From positions 38,328 to 44,200 of the forward strand of contig CAJUCB010000010.1 in the NCBI GenBank assembly GCA_910584805.1: a stretch of 5,873 nucleotides of DNA, in the 5' to 3' direction. The notes under the pieces were generated by a model. It was given only the letters and a program-made list of their open reading frames with translations, ran no database searches and was not told the origin of the DNA. Origin of the DNA: an uncultured Oscillospiraceae bacterium. GTDB taxonomy: Bacteria > Bacillota > Clostridia > Oscillospirales > Oscillospiraceae. A program made the position numbers and the translations under genes. Shown here in pieces: positions 1 through 5,493 of this stretch (positions are counted from its first letter, which is position 1; each line of letters starts with the position of its first letter).

Positions 1-925
1 ACTCCCGGCGTAGCTCTTCTATGGTCACGTCTACGCCTACCTGGCAGTTCAGCTTGGTTTCCACGCCAGTGGAGAGGATGCAGTTGATGTCCCGTCTCAG
101 ATATTCACCGGGGAGCCGGTAGAGGGGGATGCCATAGCAGAGCATCCCGCCCAGCTTCGGTTTCTTTTCAAAGACAGTGACCTTATGGCCCATCAGGGAC
201 AGGAAATAGGCGGCGGTCAGACCGGAGGGGCCGCCGCCAACGATGGCCACATGCTTGCCTGTGGGAGGTGCGCAGGGGGGCGCGGGTACGTCCCCAGAGT
301 GCTCCACAGCGAAGCGCTTGATGCCGCGGATATTCAAGGGGGCGTCCACGATGGAACGGCGGCAGTGGCTTTCACAGGGGTGCTCGCACACCAAGGCGCA
401 GACGGAGGGGAAGGGGTTGTCCTTACGGATGAGACGGATTGCGTCGTCATACCGTCCTTCGCCTACCAGGGATATGTAGCCAGGAGCGTCCACATGGGCG
501 GGGCACAGCTCCACACAGGGAACGCTCTTAAAGTTGGCAGTACAGCTGCCTTGTTCGATGTGGGCTAGGTAGTCGTCATGGAACGCCACATAGCCGTCCA
601 GGACCATCTGGGCGGCCTCAAAGCCAATGGCGCAATCTGCGCTGTCCACGATGGACTGGGCAGAGCGCAGGATGGTCTGCATATCTTCCTCGCTGCCGTT
701 GCCGTCCAGCAGACGGTCTAACATGGCGGACAGACGGTCCAGGCCGATGCGGCAGGGGACGCATTTCCCGCAGCTCTGGGCTAAGCAGAGCTTCAGGAAA
801 GCACTGGTGAGCTCTACGGGACAGTTCCCGCAGGGGGCGGCGGAGATGCGCCGCTCCATATCTGCGTATAGGTCGTCCACAGTCCGCTGAGAATTTTCCC
901 AGGGGGTAATACTCAACCTGCTCAA
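1..925 (-). CDS. NuoF-type Fe-S domain / GltD-like FAD-NAD(P) oxidoreductase fusion, C-terminus cut by window edge
   Basis: The minus strand is open from 925 to the window edge (308 codons, no stop). Seen: residues 50-61 read [12 protein letters not shown], with a fourth cysteine at 98, the 4Fe-4S motif of the NuoF (complex I 51-kDa) C-terminal domain. Cysteines at 137, 141, 176, 180, 184 and 188 follow, as in the GltD / dihydropyrimidine dehydrogenase N-terminal 4Fe-4S domain. A Rossmann FAD motif, [16 protein letters not shown], begins near residue 226. Family knowledge: such proteins pass electrons between NAD(P)H, FAD and Fe-S partners in the cytoplasm, often with hydrogenase, formate dehydrogenase or molybdenum-enzyme partners; which applies here is unknown. 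The FMN/NADH-binding part of NuoF is absent. The chosen start is TTG at 925, about 10 bases after GGGAG; a GTG at 958 lacks an RBS and an in-frame TAG lies just upstream. The domain call is firm; the exact start is less so. Confidence 0.88.
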   Translation of the reverse strand, partial: MSRLSITPWENSQRTVDDLYADMERRISAAPCGNCPVELTSAFLKLCLAQSCGKCVPCRIGLDRLSAMLDRLLDGNGSEEDMQTILRSAQSIVDSADCAIGFEAAQMVLDGYVAFHDDYLAHIEQGSCTANFKSVPCVELCPAHVDAPGYISLVGEGRYDDAIRLIRKDNPFPSVCALVCEHPCESHCRRSIVDAPLNIRGIKRFAVEHSGDVPAPPCAPPTGKHVAIVGGGPSGLTAAYFLSLMGHKVTVFEKKPKLGGMLCYGIPLYRLPGEYLRRDINCILSTGVETKLNCQVGVDVTIEELRRE

Positions 926-1056
926 AATTGCTTCTCTCCCTTCTTTTCTCAGCGGCACAGGGGTTCGAGCTGGGTGCCGCTACAGAGGATTTGCCAGGGG
1001 GCTGGCAAAGATAACTCAACAATAGGATAGGGCCCCTTAGATTGACTCTATCCGCA
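926..1056 (-). promoter_or_regulatory. Structured 5' leader of the oxidoreductase gene (three hairpins), possible cis-regulatory RNA
   Basis: The roughly 130 bases between the predicted transcription start and the TTG start hold three perfect inverted repeats in a row. P1 pairs 1048-1053 with 1025-1030 (6 bp, 17-nt loop). P2 pairs 1002-1009 with 990-997 (8 bp, loop CCCC in the RNA). P3 pairs 974-981 with 951-958 (8 bp, 15-nt loop). P3 ends about 10 bases before the GGGAG ribosome binding site. The P1 loop contains AGGGG and the P3 loop CCCCU, so a 5-bp loop-loop contact is possible; the P2 loop could compete for the same GGGG. I do not recognise a known riboswitch class. No U-tract follows P2 or P3, so any control would more likely act on translation or RNA stability than by intrinsic termination. 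Confidence 0.5.
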
Positions 1057-1062
1057 GGTAGT

Positions 1063-1091
1063 ATAATACACTTTTTCAACAAAAAACGCAA
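1063..1091 (-). promoter_or_regulatory. Sigma-A-like promoter for the oxidoreductase gene
   Basis: On the minus strand TTGCGT (1086-1091) and TATTAT (1063-1068) are separated by exactly 17 bases. The -10 matches consensus at 5 of 6 positions; the -35 is weaker. Predicted transcription starts near 1056, directly before the first leader hairpin. The terminator upstream (1134-1176) supports an independent transcription unit starting here. Confidence 0.6.
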
Positions 1092-1133
1092 GATTAAAAG
1101 GGTAGGTTTGTTCACTATTTTATGCCTAAATAG

Positions 1134-1176
1134 AAAAGGCGCAGCCCATTCGGAAGGAAGATGGCTACGCCTTTTT
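1134..1176 (-). terminator. Rho-independent terminator after the VanZ-like gene, possibly bidirectional
   Basis: AAAAGGCG (1134-1141) pairs with CGCCTTTT (1168-1175). After one C-A mismatch, AGCC (1143-1146) pairs with GGCT (1163-1166). Read on the minus strand, the stem is followed by a U-rich tail (TTTTCTATTT). The plus strand also has a T-run, so it could stop transcription both ways. It sits about 80 bases after the VanZ-like stop codon and separates that gene from the oxidoreductase promoter. Confidence 0.85.
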
Positions 1177-1256
1177 GGTGATAGTTAGAGACTGGACAAG
1201 AAGCGTTTACAGGTATACGTTCTGATGCACAGGAAGATTTCAGGTTTGTAGGAATA

Positions 1257-1898
1257 CTATCGAATGGACTCCCACAGAGGGGAGTCCAGGAGAACTTCCC
1301 AAATCGCGCTGGAGAGCAAGGGTTGAATGGTAAACATGAGCAGAAGTGCAAGGGCCAGGAGGGCAAGGGGACGTCGGTATCGACGGCTGTGGACTGGGTT
1401 TTCCGTTGGTTGCGCTGGTGTCAAAAGGACTTTGGATAGGTAGTATCCTAATATAGCCCCTAAGCTGTTCATGAGCAGATCGTCCACATCTGTGAGGCGG
1501 AGGGTGAACAGTTGCAGGCATTCAATGGTCAGGGATAGGCCAAGGCCCCAGGCGAGGATGTTCTTCGCAGAACGATGGTCCCCCCAGAGTATGGGCAGAA
1601 GGATGCCAAGGGGTACGAAGAGAAGAATATTCAAAGCGGAATTTTTTAAGTAGCTTATGGGATCGCTGAACACATCCACAAGGGGAAGCCAGTGGATGGA
1701 GGGATCGAAGGTCAGGGTGCAGATGGAGGGAAACCCCACTGCGGAGAAAACGGCACAGAGATAGAGCAGGAACAGCGTGGACAGGGCTGTCCACTTCAAA
1801 CTTCGGGGATGGGAGAAGAACAGAAACACACTTACGATGGGAAAAAGAATAAGGACAGCGGAGATGAGGTCGATGCCGATGGTAAGAATGTGGTGCAT
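1257..1898 (-). CDS. VanZ-family membrane protein
   Basis: A 213-residue membrane protein with about five hydrophobic segments (near residues 7-28, 38-56, 87-105, 114-131 and 177-196). Seen: residues 89-104, rich in NxLLFVPLGIL, and the hallmark stretch 127-151 containing CLQLFTLRLTDVDDLL and then NSLGAILGY. This matches the VanZ core, in which a Q-x4-R-x2-D-x-DD run precedes an N-x-LG motif. VanZ itself gives low-level teicoplanin resistance, but most family members are uncharacterised envelope proteins, so resistance should not be assumed. The start is ATG at 1898, preceded by GGGGG with 8-base spacing; a TTG seven codons upstream is in frame but lies inside the RBS region. No convincing promoter was found between this gene and the operon upstream (a GATAAT at 1930-1935 lacks a good -35), so read-through is possible. 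The gene ends at the terminator at 1134-1176. Confidence 0.85.
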   Translation of the reverse strand: MHHILTIGIDLISAVLILFPIVSVFLFFSHPRSLKWTALSTLFLLYLCAVFSAVGFPSICTLTFDPSIHWLPLVDVFSDPISYLKNSALNILLFVPLGILLPILWGDHRSAKNILAWGLGLSLTIECLQLFTLRLTDVDDLLMNSLGAILGYYLSKVLLTPAQPTENPVHSRRYRRPLALLALALLLMFTIQPLLSSAIWEVLLDSPLWESIR

Positions 1899-1903
1899 GA
1901 TAG

Positions 1904-2002
1904 GTTCCCCCAATGTCAAGATAGCTTCTATTATCCCCTAGGTTAGCAAACAGGAGTTTAAGAATCTATCGAGTTTTGATTAAGAAATGGTGAAGGGGGA
2001 AC
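1904..2002 (-). repeat. 8-bp inverted repeat pairing with the VanZ-like ribosome binding site
   Basis: In minus-strand RNA, GUUCCCCC (2002-1995) is perfectly complementary to GGGGGAAC (1911-1904), which is the ribosome binding site of the VanZ-like gene. The arms are 83 bases apart, in the spacer after the membrane-protein gene. Only a transcript reading in from the upstream operon would contain both arms, so the pairing could lower VanZ-like translation from read-through RNA. One 8-bp match over this distance could also be chance. Confidence 0.3.
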
Positions 2003-2020
2003 TGCAATGGAGCGACAATT

Positions 2021-2599
2021 TTATGAGGGAGCGTCTGTTGCTTCCCAGTAGCACCGCCGCAGGGAAAATAGTGCGGTCATGACGAAGAGGGCCACGAGGA
2101 AGGAGAGAAACGCCAGAAGCCCCAGGGAGAGCAGCGAATTCTTCCAGAGGTTTGGGAAAAGGAACGTGAGAAGGTTGCCTAGGGTAGTCAAGAGCACAAG
2201 CACCGTCCGCCGGTTCAGGATCGTTTGATCTAAGTTCTTGCCTGATGGTTGGTAGAGCTGGGCAAGGTCTGCCAAGTCCGTTAAAAGCTGGAAGTGGAAA
2301 TAGAGCTCCACCGCCGCGACTAGGAGATCCAGGAAGAGGAAGTGACCGTCCACGCGGATACCGAACCAGCAGTGTATCCAGTGAACCAGATAGTAGGCCG
2401 CCAGCAAAAGACACAGGGGGCGCAGCAGGGTGAGGCTTCTTTGCTTGGGGGCCAGGACATGGATGGCGGCGAAAAACATCAGAAAGCCAACAAAGCGGGG
2501 CAAAATGCTGACGGGTCCGAGGTTGATGTCAAAAAACAGGAAGAGATAGCCCCAGGCCATGCGGGAAAAGGCGCGATAGTAGCTTTGGCGCTCAGTCAT
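2021..2599 (-). CDS. Unknown multi-pass membrane protein, third gene of the BlaI/BlaR1-like operon
   Basis: A 192-residue protein I do not recognise. It is strongly hydrophobic, with about five or six likely membrane segments: near residues 12-30, 33-50, 57-80, 87-107, 130-150 and 155-180. Charged stretches include a short polar N-terminus (MTERQSYYRAF) and a loop near 110-130 (QPSGKNLDQTILNRR). No enzymatic motif or signal peptidase site is apparent. The start is ATG at 2599, preceded by GGAGG with 8-base spacing; a GTG three codons upstream sits inside that RBS. The start overlaps the end of the metallopeptidase gene by 8 bases (ATGACTGA), strong evidence for translational coupling and shared regulation. 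It could be an effector, a transporter-like protein or an accessory to the sensor; the sequence alone does not decide. Confidence 0.85.
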   Translation of the reverse strand: MTERQSYYRAFSRMAWGYLFLFFDINLGPVSILPRFVGFLMFFAAIHVLAPKQRSLTLLRPLCLLLAAYYLVHWIHCWFGIRVDGHFLFLDLLVAAVELYFHFQLLTDLADLAQLYQPSGKNLDQTILNRRTVLVLLTTLGNLLTFLFPNLWKNSLLSLGLLAFLSFLVALFVMTALFSLRRCYWEATDAPS

Positions 2600-4571
2600 G
2601 GGGGGCACCTCCCTCCGTTGGCAGGAGAAGCAGCTCTTCTGGGGCTTCTCCGTTGAAGCTTAGGCGCATGGTATAGCTGTCCGGGATAGAGAAATCTTGG
2701 CGGTCGTGCCAAAAACCCATGGAGAGGTGCAGAGGACTTTTCCAGTCCTTGCTTAGACGCTCACCGCCTGCAATACGCTTCTCCGTGACCTCAATACCGT
2801 TTTCACTTGAAATTTCGTTGGGGTCTGGAAGGGATACTGCGGGGGAGTCTGGATAGTTGGGATAGGCATATAAGTTGATTCTGTCATAGCGGTTTCGCTG
2901 CTCTGGGGAGCCAGTATAGGTGGCGGTTACATCCTCGCTACTCCAAATGGTGAACTTGCCGTCAGGCTCAGGGGTGAGGCTAAAATAAGGATAGGAGAAA
3001 CCGTAGGAGGAATCTTGATGGATAGACTCCACATAGCACATGGTCTGCCAGTTTACATGGATCGTGAAGTCCCCTGCCTGGGCCTCGTAGGTGGTGAAAG
3101 GGAAAACGGTTGTGGGGCTATAAAGCCCACCGACCCGCCAAGGGCCAGCCAGCGTAGAGAAGTCCCCTTGGGGCAAGACCACCCAGCGATTTCCCTGTTT
3201 TTCCGCACGGACAGTTTGAACGGCAATCCAGGATTCTCCAGATTCCACCCAGTTTTCTCCTGGCGGTGGTTCCAGCAGGGGAATGGCCAAAATTCCCTCA
3301 TAACTTTCCTCGCCTACGGAAACCAAGTCGTAAATCCGGTATCCATAGTTGCCGCTAAATGTGTCGGGATCAGCGGGCAGCATTGGAGACTTTGTACCAT
3401 GATTCTTGATATCCATGTAAGTCTCAGCCAGAGCTTTTTGTTGAGAGAGCGGGGTACAGATGGAGAGATAGGAGAAAAAGGTCTGGTAGTCACAATCCGG
3501 AGCCCCTACCAGAAAAGCCTTGGCATAGGTATCCAGGGCTCCGGCGTAGGTGGTACAGCGGAGGGTGCGGCCGTGGGCAAGGATACGATGGATACTGTTT
3601 GGCTGAGCGTGAAAAGCTGGGGTGACCTCCTGCTTGGCCCCCACCAGCAGCGGCGCAGCTAACACCAGTACCATACAGACCGACACCAGGGACATCCCCG
3701 CTGGGTACATCTTAAAGCGTGCAATGGACTGGATGCGCCGGCGGATGTTCCGCAAGCCGTTGGCCATGGAAGAGGTGCCTGGGGCCCGGGCGTATTTCTC
3801 ATCCGCCATGGATAGGAGGATGTGCCCGTACTGCCGCCGCGCTTCCCCTTCCAGTTGTTCCAGCACCCGCTGGTCGCAGCGGGCTTCCAGATCGTTTTGG
3901 GCTAGGTTGGCGCAGAACCAGAGGAGGGGATTGCACCAATGGAGGCAGCGGAAAAAGCAGATTACCAGTCCCCAGGCCACGTCCCGGTGGATCAAATGCA
4001 GCAGTTCATGGAGGATTACTTTCTCGTCAGGCTCTACTTCGGCAGGCAGAGCCAGAACAGGGTGGAACACCCCACAGACAAAGGCGGAGGATAGACCCGG
4101 AACCCGGATCACAGGGCAGGTGGGTAGATAGTACCGTTGTGCGACAGCCTGGACCATGGGGTCCTCTGTCGCGGTCTCCCGTTGGAGGGCCACGCGCAGG
4201 CGGGCGTAGGAGAGGAGATAGTGGAGGAACAGGAGCAAGACACCAGCCACGTAAAACAGATATAGCCAGTCTAGGACAGTTGTGGGAAGGGTAAGACTGG
4301 GCAGGGGAATGGGGGCCAACACTTGGGTCACGCTCCCATAGTCCCCGGTAGCCCAGGACTTAAAGGCTTCCAGAAGGACGGGCCAGTTTACCAGAGCGTA
4401 GCGTCCCCCCAGCCCTGCGGGGAACAGCAGAACCAGGGCTAGGATGCCCCAGGCGGCGAACTGCCAGCGAGGAGAGAGCTTGTCCCGGAACATGGCCTTT
4501 ACCAGCAGGAGCAGGACGGCAGCGCTGGAAGCTGTCAATGTCTGCAAGAGAAAGGACCAAATATCCGTCAT
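2592..4571 (-). CDS. BlaR1-like M56 family membrane metallopeptidase with atypical C-terminal domain
   Basis: A 659-residue sensor-protease candidate. Seen: hydrophobic segments near 8-25, 38-54, 99-121 and 293-311; the zinc protease motif HELLH at 188-192; the NPLLW motif at 214-218; and LEARCDQRVL at 228-237, whose glutamate 229 is the probable third zinc ligand. This is the M56 (BlaR1/MecR1) core, in which the cytoplasmic protease domain, once activated, leads to repressor cleavage. Residues from about 315 to the end are probably outside the membrane. BlaR1 normally carries a penicillin-binding domain there, but no SxxK followed by SxN and KTG is present. Residues about 335-470 (from an AGALDTYAKAF segment to GNRWVVLP) resemble the fold pattern of NTF2/SnoaL-like domains, which is only an impression. 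The rest is rich in Tyr, Trp and Pro, as in a beta-rich extracellular domain. The start ATG at 4571 lies 3 bases after the BlaI stop, with GGAGG inside the end of that gene. Confidence 0.92.
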   Translation of the reverse strand: MTDIWSFLLQTLTASSAAVLLLLVKAMFRDKLSPRWQFAAWGILALVLLFPAGLGGRYALVNWPVLLEAFKSWATGDYGSVTQVLAPIPLPSLTLPTTVLDWLYLFYVAGVLLLFLHYLLSYARLRVALQRETATEDPMVQAVAQRYYLPTCPVIRVPGLSSAFVCGVFHPVLALPAEVEPDEKVILHELLHLIHRDVAWGLVICFFRCLHWCNPLLWFCANLAQNDLEARCDQRVLEQLEGEARRQYGHILLSMADEKYARAPGTSSMANGLRNIRRRIQSIARFKMYPAGMSLVSVCMVLVLAAPLLVGAKQEVTPAFHAQPNSIHRILAHGRTLRCTTYAGALDTYAKAFLVGAPDCDYQTFFSYLSICTPLSQQKALAETYMDIKNHGTKSPMLPADPDTFSGNYGYRIYDLVSVGEESYEGILAIPLLEPPPGENWVESGESWIAVQTVRAEKQGNRWVVLPQGDFSTLAGPWRVGGLYSPTTVFPFTTYEAQAGDFTIHVNWQTMCYVESIHQDSSYGFSYPYFSLTPEPDGKFTIWSSEDVTATYTGSPEQRNRYDRINLYAYPNYPDSPAVSLPDPNEISSENGIEVTEKRIAGGERLSKDWKSPLHLSMGFWHDRQDFSIPDSYTMRLSFNGEAPEELLLLPTEGGAPHD

Positions 4572-4574
4572 GGT

Positions 4575-4940
4575 CTACACCTCCATTTCATCCAGCAGGC
4601 GGCGGAGCTCCTCCCGTTCCTGGGAGGTGATGGGTTTTTCCCGGAGAAAAGCTGCCACTAGATCCCCGGTAGAGCCCTGGTAGACTTGTTGGAGGAAGCT
4701 GTCCCTGGCTTGGGCCTGGCAGTCCTCCTTGGCCAGGGCCGCCCGGTATAGCCGGGGATAGCCCTCCTTGTCAATGGAGACCAGGCCTTTGGCCTCCATA
4801 CGGGTGAGGTAGGTTAACACGGTGTTCCGACTCCAATTAGTCTCCTCCTGTAGGGCTTGGGTGATGGCTCCTAGGGTGGCGCCGCCGCTGCCCCACAGCG
4901 TACCCAGAACCATCCACTCCCGTTCTGAAAGCTTTTTCAT
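4575..4940 (-). CDS. BlaI/MecI/CopY family winged-helix repressor
   Basis: A 121-residue DNA-binding repressor of the usual family length. Seen: an N-terminal winged helix (about residues 3-70) beginning LSEREWMVLGTLW. The recognition-helix region NWSRNTVLTYLTRMEAKGLV lies at 35-54 and the wing near GYPRLYRA at 60-67. A C-terminal helical dimerisation part (75-121) follows, with LVAAFLREKPITSQEREELRRLL-type character. Family members bind TACA/TGTA dyads as dimers and are removed by the cognate M56 protease. Two such dyads lie directly upstream, so autorepression of the whole operon is likely. The start ATG at 4940 has a strong GTAGGAGG site with 7-base spacing. The adjacent M56 gene supports a BlaI-type pair over a CopY copper repressor, and no CopY-type C-terminal CxC metal motif is seen. 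The natural signal is unknown. Confidence 0.95.
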   Translation of the reverse strand: MKKLSEREWMVLGTLWGSGGATLGAITQALQEETNWSRNTVLTYLTRMEAKGLVSIDKEGYPRLYRAALAKEDCQAQARDSFLQQVYQGSTGDLVAAFLREKPITSQEREELRRLLDEMEV

Positions 4941-4951
4941 GGCAAAACCTC

Positions 4952-4963
4952 CTACAGTTGTAG
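4952..4963. promoter_or_regulatory. BlaI-type operator 2 (proximal, in the 5' UTR)
   Basis: CTACAGTTGTAG is a 12-base dyad with the TACA-NN-TGTA core recognised by BlaI/MecI-family repressors. It lies downstream of the predicted transcription start and partly overlaps the repressor RBS. Its centre is 28 bases from that of operator 1, which could allow two dimers to bind near each other. Confidence 0.8.
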
Positions 4964-4976
4964 TTCTCTTGTCTAG

Positions 4977-5005
4977 ATTCTACACTTGTAGGAGGTTTTT
5001 GTCAA
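4977..5005 (-). promoter_or_regulatory. Promoter of the BlaI/BlaR1-like operon
   Basis: On the minus strand a perfect -35, TTGACA (5000-5005), and a 5-of-6 -10, TAGAAT (4977-4982), are separated by 17 bases. Predicted transcription starts near 4970, about 30 bases before the repressor start codon. The -10 overlaps operator 1, so repressor binding should block RNA polymerase directly. It is a strong promoter that needs repression. Confidence 0.87.
4980..4991. promoter_or_regulatory. BlaI-type operator 1 (distal, overlapping the -10)
   Basis: CTACACTTGTAG carries the same TACA-NN-TGTA dyad as operator 2. It covers the end of the promoter spacer and the first bases of the -10 element, the usual position for direct BlaI/MecI repression. 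Confidence 0.85.
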
Positions 5006-5026
5006 GAGGAAGCGGAGATAGGAAAG

Positions 5027-5051
5027 GGCCCGGACGGTAGACGTCCGGGCC
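5027..5051 (-). terminator. Strong hairpin terminator after the XRE-type regulator gene
   Basis: GGCCCGGACG (5027-5036) and CGTCCGGGCC (5042-5051) form a perfect 10-bp GC-rich stem with a 5-base loop. It starts 12 bases after the regulator stop codon. On the minus strand the stem is followed by CTTTCCTATC, only moderately U-rich, so some read-through into the repressor operon is conceivable. Confidence 0.75.
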
Positions 5052-5063
5052 GCAGTGGCTGGC

Positions 5064-5330
5064 TTACTTTTTGGATGGTGGCTTGCGTTGGATGGGCGCA
5101 CCAGTACGGGACTTCAACTGGACTGTGTCGTCGGGCTCGTAGACGAGGAGATCGGTCAGGTCACAGTCTAGGGCCTTACAGATCAACTCAAAGTGCCGCA
5201 GGTTGATCCGGTCGGTCATTTCGTTGTAGTAGTCACCGATGGTGGATGCCCGAATCCCTGTTTTGCGCGCCAGGTCTGCTTGGGACCAACGCAGTTCGCC
5301 AAGTCGGGTAGAAAGTAAAATCCTAATCAT
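5064..5330 (-). CDS. Small XRE (Cro/CI-type) helix-turn-helix transcriptional regulator
   Basis: An 88-residue protein consisting essentially of one lambda-repressor-like HTH domain. Seen: helices from residue 1 to about 66, with the HTH proper near 16-36 (SQADLARKTGIRASTIGDYY), then HFELICKALDCDLTDLLVYEP, the family's typical end. A basic, proline-rich tail (GAPIQRKPPSKK) closes it. Such proteins act as cytoplasmic DNA-binding repressors, often of their own promoter or of mobile-element genes; no target is shown here. The start is ATG at 5330, with AAAGGAG at 9-base spacing. A TTG eleven codons upstream is in frame, but the RBS lies between the two and favours the ATG. It is transcribed separately from the BlaI-like operon, ending at a 10-bp hairpin. 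There is no antitoxin/toxin partner of the usual type directly adjacent. Confidence 0.9.
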   Translation of the reverse strand: MIRILLSTRLGELRWSQADLARKTGIRASTIGDYYNEMTDRINLRHFELICKALDCDLTDLLVYEPDDTVQLKSRTGAPIQRKPPSKK

Positions 5331-5365
5331 AGTTGCTCTCTCCTTTACGGTAGAATATAGCAATG

Positions 5366-5371
5366 ATTATA
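5366..5371 (-). promoter_or_regulatory. Probable -10 element of the XRE-type regulator gene
   Basis: A perfect TATAAT on the minus strand lies 35 bases before the regulator ATG. I find no good -35 at 16-18 bases upstream. This promoter may be weak, or need an activator binding the AT-rich dyads just upstream (5396-5432). Confidence 0.45.
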
Positions 5372-5395
5372 GGATTTTTCATGAATTTGTGAGAT

Positions 5396-5432
5396 AATAT
5401 CGAATATTGATATCTATTTTATGATATTGATA
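5396..5432. repeat. AT-rich dyad and direct repeats upstream of the XRE-type gene
   Basis: AATAT-CGA-ATATT (5396-5408) is a perfect dyad, and ATATTGATA occurs twice (5404-5412 and 5424-5432), start-to-start 20 bases or about two helical turns. The block sits roughly 25-60 bases upstream of the predicted -10 and is far more AT-rich than the flanking genes. It could be a binding site for the XRE-type protein or the Mor-like activator. Low-complexity chance is also possible, since the 240-base gap 5331-5570 holds no gene I can support. Confidence 0.35.
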
Positions 5433-5493
5433 GTATTTAATAAATTAAAAGTAATTTTTTGTTGGTTGTAATGTTTCCTGGAAAGAGGGAAGG

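Larger units (their letters stand above)
4944..4999. repeat. 20-bp near-perfect inverted repeat spanning both operators and the repressor RBS
   Basis: The arms at 4944-4963 and 4980-4999 match at 18 of 20 positions as an inverted repeat, around a 16-base centre. The two mismatches fall in the non-conserved middle of the operators. Each arm is an operator plus an AAAACCTCC/GGAGGTTTT flank, so the ribosome binding site of the repressor gene is mirrored upstream of its own -10. The symmetry goes well beyond what two separate operators need. Confidence 0.85.

Noticed and set aside
185..568. Plus-strand reading frame of 127 codons
   Set aside because: It is antisense to the GltD-like region, whose cysteine and Rossmann motifs show the minus strand is coding.
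951..981. Possible tRNA fragment on the plus strand (GGTTCGA flanked by an 8-bp acceptor-like stem)
   Set aside because: Only 31 bases lie between the stem ends, with no D arm or anticodon arm, no proper T stem and no CCA. It is better explained as hairpin P3 of the leader.
618..1115. Minus-strand reading frame of 165 codons covering the leader and the Fe-S flavoprotein start
   Set aside because: It is in a different frame from the one carrying the [12 protein letters not shown] motif and the FAD motif, crosses the promoter and leader, and has low-quality, arginine/proline-rich composition.
3015..3662. Long plus-strand reading frame of 215 codons inside the metallopeptidase gene
   Set aside because: It lies wholly antisense to the M56 gene, has no RBS or recognisable domain, and its composition is that of a complementary-strand shadow. 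The same applies to the plus-strand frames at 3622-4131 and 3719-4294.
2592..4940. Beta-lactam resistance operon (blaI-blaR1 proper)
   Set aside because: The sensor domain lacks the penicillin-binding active-site motifs and no beta-lactamase or PBP gene is in the window. Only the regulatory architecture is shared, so no resistance phenotype is claimed.
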